A DNA stretch of 16,335 nucleotides from NCBI GenBank assembly GCA_012510325.1, contig JAAZIG010000061.1:1-16335 (forward strand), given 5' to 3'. This DNA is from Bacillota bacterium. Its GTDB lineage: Bacteria > Bacillota > Dethiobacteria > DTU022. Below are positions 1 to 7,670 of the stretch, piece by piece. Below the pieces are notes generated by a model that saw nothing but the letters and a program-made list of their open reading frames with translations, had not been told where the DNA came from and did no database searches. The position numbers and the translations under genes are program-made. Numbering within the stretch: the stretch's first letter is position 1; each line of letters begins with the position of its first letter.

Positions 1-154
1 CACCGGCCAGCTGGCCCGCGATATCGGCACTGTCCTGGTGGGGAAGGATGCCGTCGCCGTGGGCCTCATCGACGAAGCCGCCGGGCTGGGCCGGGCGGTG
101 GCGGTGTTAAACCAGCTCATTGAGGAGAAGCGCTGCGGAGGACAGCCCGGATGA
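1..154 (+). CDS. tepA: TepA-like ClpP-family protease, C-terminal fragment
   Basis: This is the last 50 codons of a gene that begins before the window; the open frame starts at base 2 and ends with TGA at 152-154. The peptide contains TGQLARDIGT, then VGKDAVAVGLIDEAAG, then a final amphipathic helix. That is the usual C-terminal pattern of the ClpP-class, TepA/YmfB-type serine peptidases (translocation-enhancing protein) of spore-forming Firmicutes. The catalytic Ser and His lie upstream and cannot be seen. Its stop overlaps the ATG of the next gene (ATGA), so the two are probably translationally coupled. The neighbour being a YlzJ-like protein supports TepA over housekeeping ClpP. Sure of the ClpP superfamily, fairly sure of TepA. 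Confidence 0.75.
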   Translation, partial: TGQLARDIGTVLVGKDAVAVGLIDEAAGLGRAVAVLNQLIEEKRCGGQPG

Positions 155-378
155 TCTATTATGCCGCCTTCCCGCCGGAGCTGGTCTTTGAAGGTCAGGC
201 GTCGTATCAGCCTCAGTACAGGCGGATCCCTTTTTCGCGCGGCCAGATCATCGCAGAGACAATCGCCCCGGGTTCTCTCCGCATTGTCGGCCTCATCAGC
301 AGCGATGTGCAGGACTACCTGCAGCCGCAGTTCCAGCCGGGGCGCATCATCGAGCTGCTGCCGAAGGAGATCGGCTGA
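151..378 (+). CDS. ylzJ: YlzJ-like small protein
   Basis: A 75-residue protein beginning MIYYAAFPPELVFEG and ending IIELLPKEIG. The N-terminal pattern of a hydrophobic stretch followed by P-x-E-L-V-F-E-G is typical of the YlzJ-like family, small proteins found next to tepA and spoIIIE in endospore formers. The molecular function of the family is not known to me. There is no membrane segment or signal peptide. The ATG overlaps the tepA stop by four bases, which fixes the start and implies coupled translation. After the stop there is an 87-base gap before the next gene. That gap holds an imperfect GC-rich inverted repeat with no T-run, so no terminator is claimed there. Confidence 0.8.
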   Translation: MIYYAAFPPELVFEGQASYQPQYRRIPFSRGQIIAETIAPGSLRIVGLISSDVQDYLQPQFQPGRIIELLPKEIG

Positions 379-465
379 GCGCTCCTGCCTTCCGCTCCCC
401 GGCCGGTCATATTCCCCCCGCCGGAGCGTACAGATAAACAAAGCGGAGGAGGGGGAGAGGCCGTT

Positions 466-1404
466 TTGCCCGTTCTGAACCTGCTGCGGGCGCTTTTTTG
501 TTTGCTGCTTTTCCTGTTGGGGCTTCACTGGATGAGCCGCTCCCTTGCCCGGAGCGCCGGACCGGCTTTCAGGCGTCTCCTTCACCGCATCACGGCAACC
601 CCCTGGCGCGGTTTCGGCACCGGATTTCTGGTGACCGCCCTTCTGCAGAGCAGCAGCCTGACCACAGTGATGGTGGTGAGCCTGATCAATGGCGGAATGA
701 TCACTGCAGCACAGGGCTGCGCCGTCATTATCGGCGCCAATGTCGGCACCACGATTACCGGACAGCTGCTCTCATTCAATCTGGGCCGAATGGTCTGGCC
801 GCTGCTGGGCGCCGCCCTGCTCGTGGCACTGCAGCCGCATCAGCCGCTGCGCCGGGCGGCGGCGCCGCTCTCGGGCTTTGCACTGCTGCTCCTCGGCCTG
901 GAGGGGATGACCGCGGCCCTCGGTTCACTCAAAGAGGCGCCCTTCTTCAGCGGGGCGCTGCTCTTTGCCGCGGCCTCCCCCGGGCGGGGCCTGCTCGCCG
1001 GGATCGCCGCCGCAACGGTGCTGCAGAGCAGCAGCGCTGTCGTCGGTATTGTTCTCGGGCTGGCTCGCGGGGGACTCCTCACCCTCCCGGTGGGGGTGAG
1101 CATGGTCATCGGCGCCGACCTGGGAACCTGCTCCACCGCTCTGATCGCCTCCATCGGCATGGAAAAAACCGCCCGCCGGGCCGCCTGGTTTCACTTTTTC
1201 TTCAACCTCGTCAGCCTCGTCCTGGCCCTGTCGCTCTACCCGTACCTGCTGCAAGCAGCGATAAAAAGCGCCGCCACCCTGCCGCGCCGCCTGGCCAACG
1301 CCCATCTGCTCTACAATCTCCTCGGAGCGGCGGTGCTGCTGCCGCTGAGCGCACCCCTGGCCTCTCTTCTCGAGGGGGTGAACCACCGGATCAAACAGCA
1401 CTGA
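466..1404 (+). CDS. Na/Pi-cotransporter family membrane protein, short YqeW-like type
   Basis: A 312-residue, very hydrophobic protein with the two inverted Na/Pi-cotransporter repeats. The first has QSSS at residues 61-64 followed by GANVGTTITG near 90-99. The second has QSSS at 187-190 followed by GADLGT. These QSSS signatures mark the sodium-phosphate cotransporter (NptA/PF02690) fold, so the likely role is sodium-coupled phosphate transport across the cytoplasmic membrane. It lacks the C-terminal PhoU-like domain of the roughly 540-residue members and matches the short type (YqeW-like). The start is TTG at 466, chosen because a strong GGAGGAGGGGG ribosome site at 445-455 lies just upstream and no better start follows. 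The next gene, uppP, releases inorganic phosphate outside the membrane, so phosphate recovery is an attractive but unproven link. The true substrate is not visible from sequence. Confidence 0.85.
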   Translation: MPVLNLLRALFCLLLFLLGLHWMSRSLARSAGPAFRRLLHRITATPWRGFGTGFLVTALLQSSSLTTVMVVSLINGGMITAAQGCAVIIGANVGTTITGQLLSFNLGRMVWPLLGAALLVALQPHQPLRRAAAPLSGFALLLLGLEGMTAALGSLKEAPFFSGALLFAAASPGRGLLAGIAAATVLQSSSAVVGIVLGLARGGLLTLPVGVSMVIGADLGTCSTALIASIGMEKTARRAAWFHFFFNLVSLVLALSLYPYLLQAAIKSAATLPRRLANAHLLYNLLGAAVLLPLSAPLASLLEGVNHRIKQH

Positions 1405-1500
1405 ACCGACTCAAAAACAAGGATCTCGGTCCCGGCTGCAGGATAATGAGCAAAGATACAGAAATGATCTCTGTTGATCTTGGCTATCAGGGAGGTTATC

Positions 1501-2289
1501 ATGGGATTTTTGGAAACAGTTTTGTTGGGCGTGGTTCAGGGGTTGACTGAGTTTCTTCCCGTAAGCAGTTCCGGTCATCTGGTCATCGTGCAGCGCCTTT
1601 TCGGCATTGAATCGGCGGGGGTCACCCTGGAGGTGCTGCTTCATTTCGGCACGCTCCTGGCGGTGTTCTGGGTCTTCTGGCGCGATTTTCTCGATCTGCT
1701 GAAATTTCCCCGTGATTCCTTCCAGAGGCGCTTTCTCCTTCTGCTTATTCTCGGCTGCATCCCCACGGCGCTCATCGGCTTTCTCCTCGGCGACTTGATC
1801 GAGTCAATTTTTCATTCCCTGCCGCTGACGGGGATTGCTCTTCTGGTCACCGGCGGCATCCTGAAGCTGTTGACCCTGCTGCCGGAGGGGCGCAAGGATA
1901 TCTCCACCATGAAGCCCGTTGACGCCCTCTGGATCGGGCTGCTCCAGGGGATTGCCGTGATTCCGGGGATCTCACGCTCCGGCTCCACCATCACCGCCGC
2001 TCTCTGGCGGGGGCTGGACCGGGCCACAGCGGTGCGCTACTCCTTTATGCTCGCCGCTCCGGTTATCTTTGGCGCCACCCTGCTCGAGGTAAAAGATCTG
2101 TTCACCGGTGGACTCGAAGGAGCACTTCTTTGGAGCTATGCCGTCGGCGCCGCTGTCGCCTGCGTCACCGGCATCGTTGCCATTAAGGTCTTCATCCGTC
2201 TCCTCCAGGAGCGCAAATTCCATTATTTCGCATACTACTGCTGGCTTCTCGGGGCCGCAGTGATCATCGCCGCGATAGTGCTGCGGTAG
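1501..2289 (+). CDS. uppP: undecaprenyl-diphosphatase (BacA/UppP)
   Basis: A 262-residue polytopic membrane protein. It removes one phosphate from undecaprenyl pyrophosphate at the outer face of the membrane, regenerating the lipid carrier for peptidoglycan and other wall polymers; overproduction gives bacitracin resistance. Both family signatures are present: GLTEFLPVSSSGHL at about residues 14-27 (with E17 and H26) and PGISRSGST starting at P155 (with R159). Length matches the family (about 260-280). The ATG at 1501 was chosen because GGGAGG at 1490-1495 sits 5 bases upstream and family members begin a few residues before the QG-x-TEFLP motif. An in-frame TTG at 1474 would only add nine residues. 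It follows the Na/Pi-like gene after a 96-base gap. Catalytic residues look intact. Confidence 0.96.
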   Translation: MGFLETVLLGVVQGLTEFLPVSSSGHLVIVQRLFGIESAGVTLEVLLHFGTLLAVFWVFWRDFLDLLKFPRDSFQRRFLLLLILGCIPTALIGFLLGDLIESIFHSLPLTGIALLVTGGILKLLTLLPEGRKDISTMKPVDALWIGLLQGIAVIPGISRSGSTITAALWRGLDRATAVRYSFMLAAPVIFGATLLEVKDLFTGGLEGALLWSYAVGAAVACVTGIVAIKVFIRLLQERKFHYFAYYCWLLGAAVIIAAIVLR

Positions 2290-2361
2290 GGGGGAAACCG
2301 CCGCTGCTTTTGTTCAAAGATTCGCCGGTGTCCGGCCGGATTCTCCGCCGCCTCTTCCGGT

Positions 2362-2390
2362 TTGCCCTGGTGAAAAATATCGGATATAAT
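2362..2390 (+). promoter_or_regulatory. sigma-A-type promoter for the spoIIIE-like gene
   Basis: TTGCCC at 2362-2367 (4 of 6 match to TTGACA), a 17-base spacer, and a perfect TATAAT at 2385-2390. Transcription would begin near 2397, about 37 bases before the chosen ATG of the translocase gene. The same -35 hexamer, spacing and -10 recur at 7041-7069. The rest of the 2290-2433 gap holds only a weak GCGGT/ACCGC inverted repeat at 2283-2301, too poor to call a terminator for uppP. Confidence 0.75.
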
Positions 2391-2433
2391 AGATTTACAG
2401 AGGGAATATTTGGGAAAGGGTGGTGAAATAAAG

Positions 2434-4725
2434 ATGGCCCGGCGCCGCACCGGCAAGCAGGAAGAGATTGGCACGCAGATCAAAGGGATCCTGATCATCG
2501 CTGTAGCGGTTTTCTGCTACGCCGCGGTGATCTATGCGGAGCAGGCCGGAGAGCTGGGCATCTTTGTGCACAACCTCTTTCGGACTATTGCCGGCGATAC
2601 CGCCGTGGTCATCCCCCTGCTCATCGCCATCTTCGGTCTGCGCACCATGGTTCCCGAGCACAGGCTCAATTTAAAAACCCGCCTCATCGGGATCATCATC
2701 CTGCTGCTTCTCTTCACCATCTGGGCTCATTTCAAGCTCATGCTCGAGCAGGTCGATGCCTTTACCGGGCAGGACTTTTACCGGGCCAGCCTGCAGATGG
2801 GGCTGCAGAAAGCGGGAGGAGGCCTTCTCGGCGCCATCTTTGCCGTGGTCCTCTACTTCTGCTTCAGGGAGATCGGCAGCTACATTGTGCTGGCCGCCCT
2901 GGCGCTGGTGGCGGCGCTTCTGATCACCGATGTGACGGTAACGCAGATCTTCGGCTATCTCGGCAGGTTCTTTTCCTGGCTGGGGGGCCTGTTCAAACGT
3001 TTCGGCGTCTACCTGAAGGAGATCTACACCATTCTGATGAGCGGCTCCGACGAAGAGCCCCCGCCGCGGGAAAAAAAAGTGGCGGTGCCCGCCGGTGAAG
3101 CCGCTGCTGACCTTTCCGGACCGTCCATTGAGCTGTTTACGGCGGCGAAGGATGTTGCCGACAAAGCGGCGGGGAAGACCGCCGCCGCCGACACCTTCTA
3201 TCAGAACGAACGGCGCCTCGCTCTCGTCGAGCCCTCCGCGGAGGCGGAAGCGGAGCCCGTTCGGCAAAAACCGCCCCGCCAGCAGAGTATTTACCTGAAA
3301 CCGCCTCTGGATCTGCTCGCCCCTCCCTCCAGGCCCGGCGAGCAGCATCAGGTGAAAGGAATCCGCGCCCGCGCCCGGCTACTGGAGAACACCCTCGAAA
3401 GTTTCGGCGTTAAGGCGAAGGTGGTCCACGTGCAGTCGGGGCCCACCGTAACCCGTTTCGAAGTGCAACCGGAGACGGGGGTAAAAGTGAGCCGCATCGT
3501 CAGCCTCTCCGATGACATCGCCCTGAACCTGGCCGCCCCCCTGGTGCGCATCGAAGCGCCGATCCCGGGCAAAGCGGCTCTGGGGATAGAGGTGCCGAAC
3601 AAGATCATCTCCCTGGTCTACCTGCGCGAGGTCCTCGAAGATCCCGCTTTCCAGGAGAACAGCTCTCCGCTGACCATCGCTCTGGGCAAGGATATCACCG
3701 GAGTGCCGGTGATCGCCGATCTGACCAAGATGCCTCATCTGCTCATCGCCGGCTCCACCGGTTCCGGAAAAAGCGTCTGTCTGAATGCGGTGATCATCAG
3801 CATGCTCTACAAAGCCCGGCCGGACCAGGTGCGCTTTCTGATGATCGACCCCAAGGTGGTTGAGCTCAGCGTCTACAACAATATCGGCCACCTGCTCATG
3901 CCGGTGGTGACAGAGCCGAAAAAAGCGGCGCTGGCCCTGCGCAACATGGTGCAGGAGATGGGCCGGCGCTATGAAATATTTGCCCGTGAAGAGGTCCGCG
4001 ACCTGGCAACCTACAACGAGCTTGCCGCCGGCGGCCACTGTGAGGGCGAGCCGATGCCCTACTATGTGGTCGTCATCGACGAGCTGGCCGATCTGATGCT
4101 CGTCTCTCCGGGGGAAGTAGAAGATTCTATCGGCCGGCTGGCCCAGATGTCGCGCGCGGCGGGTATTCACCTCGTCATCGCCACCCAGAGGCCCTCCGTC
4201 GATGTGCTCACCGGCGTGATCAAGGCCAACATCACTTCGCGAATCGCCTTTACGGTCTCTTCGCAGGTCGATTCGCGCACCATCCTCGATATGGCCGGGG
4301 CGGAGAAGCTTCTCGGCCGGGGGGATATGCTTTTCTATCCCATCGGCTCGGTCAAGCCGACCCGCGTGCAGGGCGCCTACGTCAGCGAGCGCGAGATCAA
4401 GCGCATCGCCGATTATATCAAGGAGCAGGGGGAGCCTGTCTATGAAATTGACCCCGGGGAACTGGAAGAGGACCCCGGTGAACAGTTCGAGCCCGATGAG
4501 CTTTTTCCCGATGCAGTGGAGCTGGTTGTGCGCATGGGGGAGGCCTCCATCTCTCTTTTGCAGAGGCGCTTCCGCATCGGCTACACGAGAGCGGCGCGGC
4601 TGATCGACGATCTCGAACGCTGGGGCGTTGTCGGCGAGCACGAAGGGAGCAAACCCCGCGAGGTGATCGTCGCCTCGGATCAGGCGGCGGCTATATGTGA
4701 GGATTTTAACCGGAGATGGAAATGA
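2434..4725 (+). CDS. spoIIIE: DNA translocase FtsK/SpoIIIE
   Basis: A 763-residue membrane-anchored DNA pump that moves chromosomal DNA through the division or sporulation septum. Residues 1-170 carry four or five transmembrane helices (about 17-37, 55-72, 84-101, 128-148, 150-168). A charged, low-complexity linker follows to about 280, then the RecA-like motor with Walker A GSTGSGKS at 440-447 and Walker B VVVIDELADL with D549/E550. A C-terminal winged-helix gamma domain (about 690-755) recognises orienting DNA sequences. Length is close to SpoIIIE of Bacillus. The ATG at 2434 is preferred because GGGTGGTG at 2418-2425 is well placed; an in-frame TTG at 2410 adds eight residues but has no clear site. 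The next frame (a GTG at 4697) overlaps its 3' end. The sequence cannot decide between a vegetative FtsK and a sporulation-specific SpoIIIE role. Confidence 0.95.
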   Translation: MARRRTGKQEEIGTQIKGILIIAVAVFCYAAVIYAEQAGELGIFVHNLFRTIAGDTAVVIPLLIAIFGLRTMVPEHRLNLKTRLIGIIILLLLFTIWAHFKLMLEQVDAFTGQDFYRASLQMGLQKAGGGLLGAIFAVVLYFCFREIGSYIVLAALALVAALLITDVTVTQIFGYLGRFFSWLGGLFKRFGVYLKEIYTILMSGSDEEPPPREKKVAVPAGEAAADLSGPSIELFTAAKDVADKAAGKTAAADTFYQNERRLALVEPSAEAEAEPVRQKPPRQQSIYLKPPLDLLAPPSRPGEQHQVKGIRARARLLENTLESFGVKAKVVHVQSGPTVTRFEVQPETGVKVSRIVSLSDDIALNLAAPLVRIEAPIPGKAALGIEVPNKIISLVYLREVLEDPAFQENSSPLTIALGKDITGVPVIADLTKMPHLLIAGSTGSGKSVCLNAVIISMLYKARPDQVRFLMIDPKVVELSVYNNIGHLLMPVVTEPKKAALALRNMVQEMGRRYEIFAREEVRDLATYNELAAGGHCEGEPMPYYVVVIDELADLMLVSPGEVEDSIGRLAQMSRAAGIHLVIATQRPSVDVLTGVIKANITSRIAFTVSSQVDSRTILDMAGAEKLLGRGDMLFYPIGSVKPTRVQGAYVSEREIKRIADYIKEQGEPVYEIDPGELEEDPGEQFEPDELFPDAVELVVRMGEASISLLQRRFRIGYTRAARLIDDLERWGVVGEHEGSKPREVIVASDQAAAICEDFNRRWK

Positions 4726-4768
4726 CAAACTGAATTTGAGCCACTATACAGCAAAGGGGGAATCGCCG

Positions 4769-5605
4769 GTGAAAGAGCTGGTGGAGCTGTTGAAACAAGC
4801 CCGCCAGGAAAAGAAGATCTCGTTGGCTGAAATCAGCGAACAGACCCGCATACAGCGCCATTATTTGGAGGCGCTTGAATCGGGCCGTTTTGACAGATTT
4901 CCCGGAGAGGTCTATCTTAAAGGTGCGCTGAGAAATTACGCCGAAGCGGTTGCGCTGGATCCCGTCCGGGTCCTGGCCCTTTACCACAAGCTGGCGGCAA
5001 AGACCCTTCCCGGGGAACCGGCGGCGCCGCCCCCCCCGGCGAGAACAGAACGCCGGCCGGTGCGGACAGAGAAAGGGCCCTCCCTGATCTACGGCTTTAT
5101 CGTCCTCGCTCTTGCCGTAGTCATCGGCAGCTACTGGTTTTTGGAGCAGTACTGGCCCAGAAAAACGCCCGAGCCGCCGCCTGCCAACGGCTCTGCGGGG
5201 CTGGTGGAGGAGACACCGGCGCCTTCTGAATCCGAAGAACCGGGGGCGAAACCGGGTGGCGAGGATCCTGCTCCTCCGGAGCCCTCTGTGGCGCTGACCC
5301 TCCTGGAAACTGAATCGACGACGCAGGAGACCGTTTTCTCTGTCGAAAGCGCCGTTCCCCTGGAGCTGGAGCTTACCTGCAGCGCGCGGTGCTGGATCAA
5401 GGCGCTGGCGGACGGGGGGGAGCCGTTTCCGCCGCGGAATTTTCAACAGGAGGAGACAGCCTCCGTCCAGGCCGAAGAACGGATCTGGATCCGCCTGGGC
5501 AATCCCCCCGGAGCGGTTCTGAAGATAAACGGCATCGCCGTGAAGGCGGTGGAAGAGCGGAAGCATGCCCACAGTTTTCTTTTTATTCGCGAACAGGAAG
5601 ATTAA
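4769..5605 (+). CDS. RodZ-like membrane helix-turn-helix protein
   Basis: A 278-residue bitopic protein of the RodZ/YmfM type, which in rod-shaped bacteria links the MreB cytoskeleton to the wall-synthesis machinery. Residues 1-75 form a HTH_25 domain (LLKQARQEKKISLAEISEQT, then YLEALESGRFDRFPGEVYLK). A Pro/Arg-rich linker follows, with one transmembrane helix at about 105-128. An acidic Pro/Glu-rich stretch leads to an extracytoplasmic beta-rich DUF4115-like domain (about 205-275, with the WIKALADG and NGIAVKA patterns). The GTG at 4769 is chosen because AAAGGGGGAA at 4753-4762 precedes it and the HTH begins immediately. An in-frame GTG at 4697 would overlap spoIIIE by 29 bases and add 24 residues unlike the family. 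In B. subtilis ymfM occupies a similar place upstream of pgsA-cinA-recA. Confidence 0.88.
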   Translation: MKELVELLKQARQEKKISLAEISEQTRIQRHYLEALESGRFDRFPGEVYLKGALRNYAEAVALDPVRVLALYHKLAAKTLPGEPAAPPPPARTERRPVRTEKGPSLIYGFIVLALAVVIGSYWFLEQYWPRKTPEPPPANGSAGLVEETPAPSESEEPGAKPGGEDPAPPEPSVALTLLETESTTQETVFSVESAVPLELELTCSARCWIKALADGGEPFPPRNFQQEETASVQAEERIWIRLGNPPGAVLKINGIAVKAVEERKHAHSFLFIREQED

Positions 5606-5646
5606 TCACAAGCTCCGGGAGGCCCGGAGCAGGAGCGCTGACCCCG

Positions 5647-6984
5647 ATGATCAGAGGACGTAAAGTTGCCGCCGTAGCGCTGGGCTGCGCCCAGAACCGC
5701 ATCGACACCGAAGAGATTCTCGGCCTGCTGGGCCGCTGCGGCTGCCTCATCACCGACGATCCGGCCCGGGCGGATCTGATTATTGTCAACACCTGCGCCT
5801 TTATCGAAAAGGCCCAGCAAGAATCGATCGAGACGATCCTGAACCTGGCGCGCCGCCGGGGCAGCGGAGCGCTGCTCATCGCTGCCGGCTGTCTGGCCCA
5901 GCATTATGGCGCCGCGCTCCTTCGGGAGATCCCCGAGCTAAACGGCGTCATCGGGGTGCACAGCTACTCCCGTATGGCCGAGTTCCTGGAAAGTTGTCTT
6001 CACCGCAACAAAGGGCTCCTCTTGCTGGAGCCGCCCTCCTGTTACCGCGATCCCGGTCCGCGCCTGTTGACAACCCCGCCCCACAGCGCCTATGTCAAGA
6101 TCGCCGAGGGCTGTGACAACCGCTGCTGCTACTGCCTGATCCCCTCTCTGCGCGGTCCTTTGCGCAGCCGCCCCCCCGGCGAGATCATCACCGAGATTCG
6201 TCAGCTTCTCTCCGGCGGCGCCCGGGAGATCAATCTCATCGCCCAGGACACCACCGCCTACGGCAGCGACGGCGGCGGCTCCGGCAGCCTTCCCGCGCTC
6301 CTGAAGCAGATCCTGCAGGAGATCACCGCGCCTTTCTGGCTGCGCATTCTTTACGCCCATCCGGCCCGCATCAGCGATTCCCTGATCGAACTGATCGCCC
6401 GCGAGAGCAGGATCTGCAAGTATTTGGATCTGCCGCTGCAGCATATCAACAGCACCGTGCTGCGGCGAATGGGGCGGCGCTACCACCGCGCCGAGGCCGC
6501 GGCGCTCATCCGGGAGCTGCGGCAGCGGGTCCCCGGAATAGTGCTGCGCACCACCTATTTGACGGGATTCCCCGGGGAGAGCCGGGCCGATTTTCGCGAG
6601 CTCCGCTCATTTCTGCAGGAGGAGCCCATCGAGAGGGTGGGCATCTTCGCCTACTCCAGGCAGCAGGGCACCGCCGCAGACCTCTTTCCGCAGCAGGTCC
6701 CTCCCCGGGTGGCTCGGAGAAGAAGGCGCGAGCTGCTCCGGCTGCAGCAGGAGGTGGCGCTGCAGTTTCACCGCACCCTCATCGGCAAGAGCTGCACCGC
6801 CCTGGTGGAAGGGCCCGCCGGCCGGGGCGGCCCCCTTTACCGCGGCCGCTGCTACCACCAGGCGCCCGAGGTGGACGGAGCGCTCTACTTTCGCTCTCCG
6901 CGCCCGCTCCTGCCGGGAAGCCTGGTCCGGGTGCGCATCACCGCCGCCTCCCCGTACGACCTCTACGGAACCGCCCTCGGCTGA
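5647..6984 (+). CDS. rimO: ribosomal protein S12 methylthiotransferase RimO
   Basis: A 445-residue radical-SAM enzyme that adds a methylthio group to an aspartate of ribosomal protein S12. The N-terminal methylthiotransferase (UPF0004) domain has the three expected cysteines, C14 (ALGCAQNR), C50 (NTCAFI) and C82 (AAGCLAQ), for the auxiliary iron-sulfur cluster. The radical-SAM CxxxCxxC motif is C156, C160, C163. The last ~65 residues form a TRAM domain ending SPYDLYGTAL, the RimO pattern rather than that of the tRNA enzymes MiaB or MtaB. Length matches the family. The ATG at 5647 is chosen because the first cysteine motif lies at the usual distance and AGGAG at 5631-5635 is upstream (11-base spacing). 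The open frame continues far upstream inside the RodZ-like gene, but that part looks like a shadow. All cluster ligands are intact. Confidence 0.96.
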   Translation: MIRGRKVAAVALGCAQNRIDTEEILGLLGRCGCLITDDPARADLIIVNTCAFIEKAQQESIETILNLARRRGSGALLIAAGCLAQHYGAALLREIPELNGVIGVHSYSRMAEFLESCLHRNKGLLLLEPPSCYRDPGPRLLTTPPHSAYVKIAEGCDNRCCYCLIPSLRGPLRSRPPGEIITEIRQLLSGGAREINLIAQDTTAYGSDGGGSGSLPALLKQILQEITAPFWLRILYAHPARISDSLIELIARESRICKYLDLPLQHINSTVLRRMGRRYHRAEAAALIRELRQRVPGIVLRTTYLTGFPGESRADFRELRSFLQEEPIERVGIFAYSRQQGTAADLFPQQVPPRVARRRRRELLRLQQEVALQFHRTLIGKSCTALVEGPAGRGGPLYRGRCYHQAPEVDGALYFRSPRPLLPGSLVRVRITAASPYDLYGTALG

Positions 6985-7040
6985 GGGGAAAATCAGCGCA
7001 CCTCTCCAGAAAGAGGCAGTGACAGCGTCTGCCGAATCCG

Positions 7041-7069
7041 TTGCCCCACCCGGGCTTCTCTGTTATAAT
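7041..7069 (+). promoter_or_regulatory. sigma-A-type promoter for the mini-FtsH cassette
   Basis: TTGCCC at 7041-7046, a 17-base spacer and a perfect TATAAT at 7064-7069. A start near 7076 gives a leader of about 55 bases before the GTG at 7131. It lies in the gap after rimO and suggests that the following two genes have their own transcription. The gap also has a short CCTCT/AGAGG hairpin near 7002 without a T-run. Confidence 0.75.
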
Positions 7070-7130
7070 CAGAATACATTATGTAAACTACGCTGAGGCG
7101 AACAGCCTCAAGGCAGAGGAGCGGTTAACG

Positions 7131-7670
7131 GTGCCCGAGCTGAACTGGCCCCGGGCCCTTCTGGTGGCATTACTGGCGCTGGGGCTATTCTTTGGAGCAA
7201 ACTATCTTTACCGAAGCCATTTCCAAAAGGCGCCCCTCCTGGAGCGGCTCGGCCGCCTGGAGGGGGTTGCCTCCGCCGAGATCGTCCCCGGTGACGGCGG
7301 CGAAAAGCTGCGCATCACTCCGGAGCCCTCGTACCGGGGGCTGCTGCAGGATCTTTTCACCGCTGCCGAAAACGAGGCGGCGGCGCTCCCGCGCAAGCCG
7401 CTGCTCCTGGAGATCACCGATCGGCGCAACAGCCGGCTGGATCAGTTTGCCGCCGCCGCCAGCCCGACGCTCCACGAAGCGGCGCGGCGGGGCCGCTACC
7501 GCGAAGCCGCCGCCGGGCTCGGCGAGCTCGCCGCGGCAAGCGGCCTGACCGACTGCCAATTAACCGTCGATTCGCAGCGTCTCTACCTGCAGGCGCGCGA
7601 CGGCGATTGCTATCTCTACCAGATCGTTCTCCTGCCGCCGGTTCAGGAAGGAGGGGGCGTCGATGCGTGA
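7131..7670 (+). CDS. membrane-anchored protein of unknown function, partner of the FtsH-like gene
   Basis: A 179-residue protein I do not recognise. One hydrophobic helix at about residues 8-25 (ALLVALLALGLFFGANYLY) follows a very short N-terminus; no lipobox or clear signal cleavage site is seen, so it is probably anchored with residues 30-179 outside. The outer part begins with a possible beta-alpha segment (VASAEIVPGDGGEKLRITP), then an Ala/Arg/Leu-rich helical stretch, then a beta-like C-terminus (CQLTVDSQRLYLQARDG). The start GTG at 7131 is chosen because GAGGAG at 7116-7121 is 9 bases upstream and the promoter at 7041-7069 excludes earlier starts. Its stop overlaps the next gene's ATG by eight bases, so the two are almost certainly co-translated. 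It may supply the outer domain that the adjacent FtsH-like protein lacks; this is inference only. Confidence 0.8.
   Translation: MPELNWPRALLVALLALGLFFGANYLYRSHFQKAPLLERLGRLEGVASAEIVPGDGGEKLRITPEPSYRGLLQDLFTAAENEAAALPRKPLLLEITDRRNSRLDQFAAAASPTLHEAARRGRYREAAAGLGELAAASGLTDCQLTVDSQRLYLQARDGDCYLYQIVLLPPVQEGGGVDA

Noticed and set aside
379..465. GC-rich imperfect inverted repeat between ylzJ and the Na/Pi-like gene
   Set aside because: Contains a bulge and has no T-run; cannot be told from chance in GC-rich DNA.
498..1550. 350-codon open frame across the Na/Pi-cotransporter gene
   Set aside because: Alternate-frame shadow of a clear membrane protein; composition is Arg/Gly/Pro-rich as expected in GC-rich DNA.
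2283..2313. Possible terminator after uppP (GCGGT/ACCGC then TTTTG)
   Set aside because: Stem of five pairs with the T-run displaced by several bases; not convincing.
3379..4728. Long minus-strand open frame antisense to the DNA translocase
   Set aside because: His/Asp-rich translation typical of the reverse strand of a GC-rich gene; no ribosome site or family pattern.
5389..5646. Upstream extension of the rimO reading frame
   Set aside because: Lies inside the RodZ-like gene in another frame, with shadow-like composition; RimO homology begins at the ATG at 5647.
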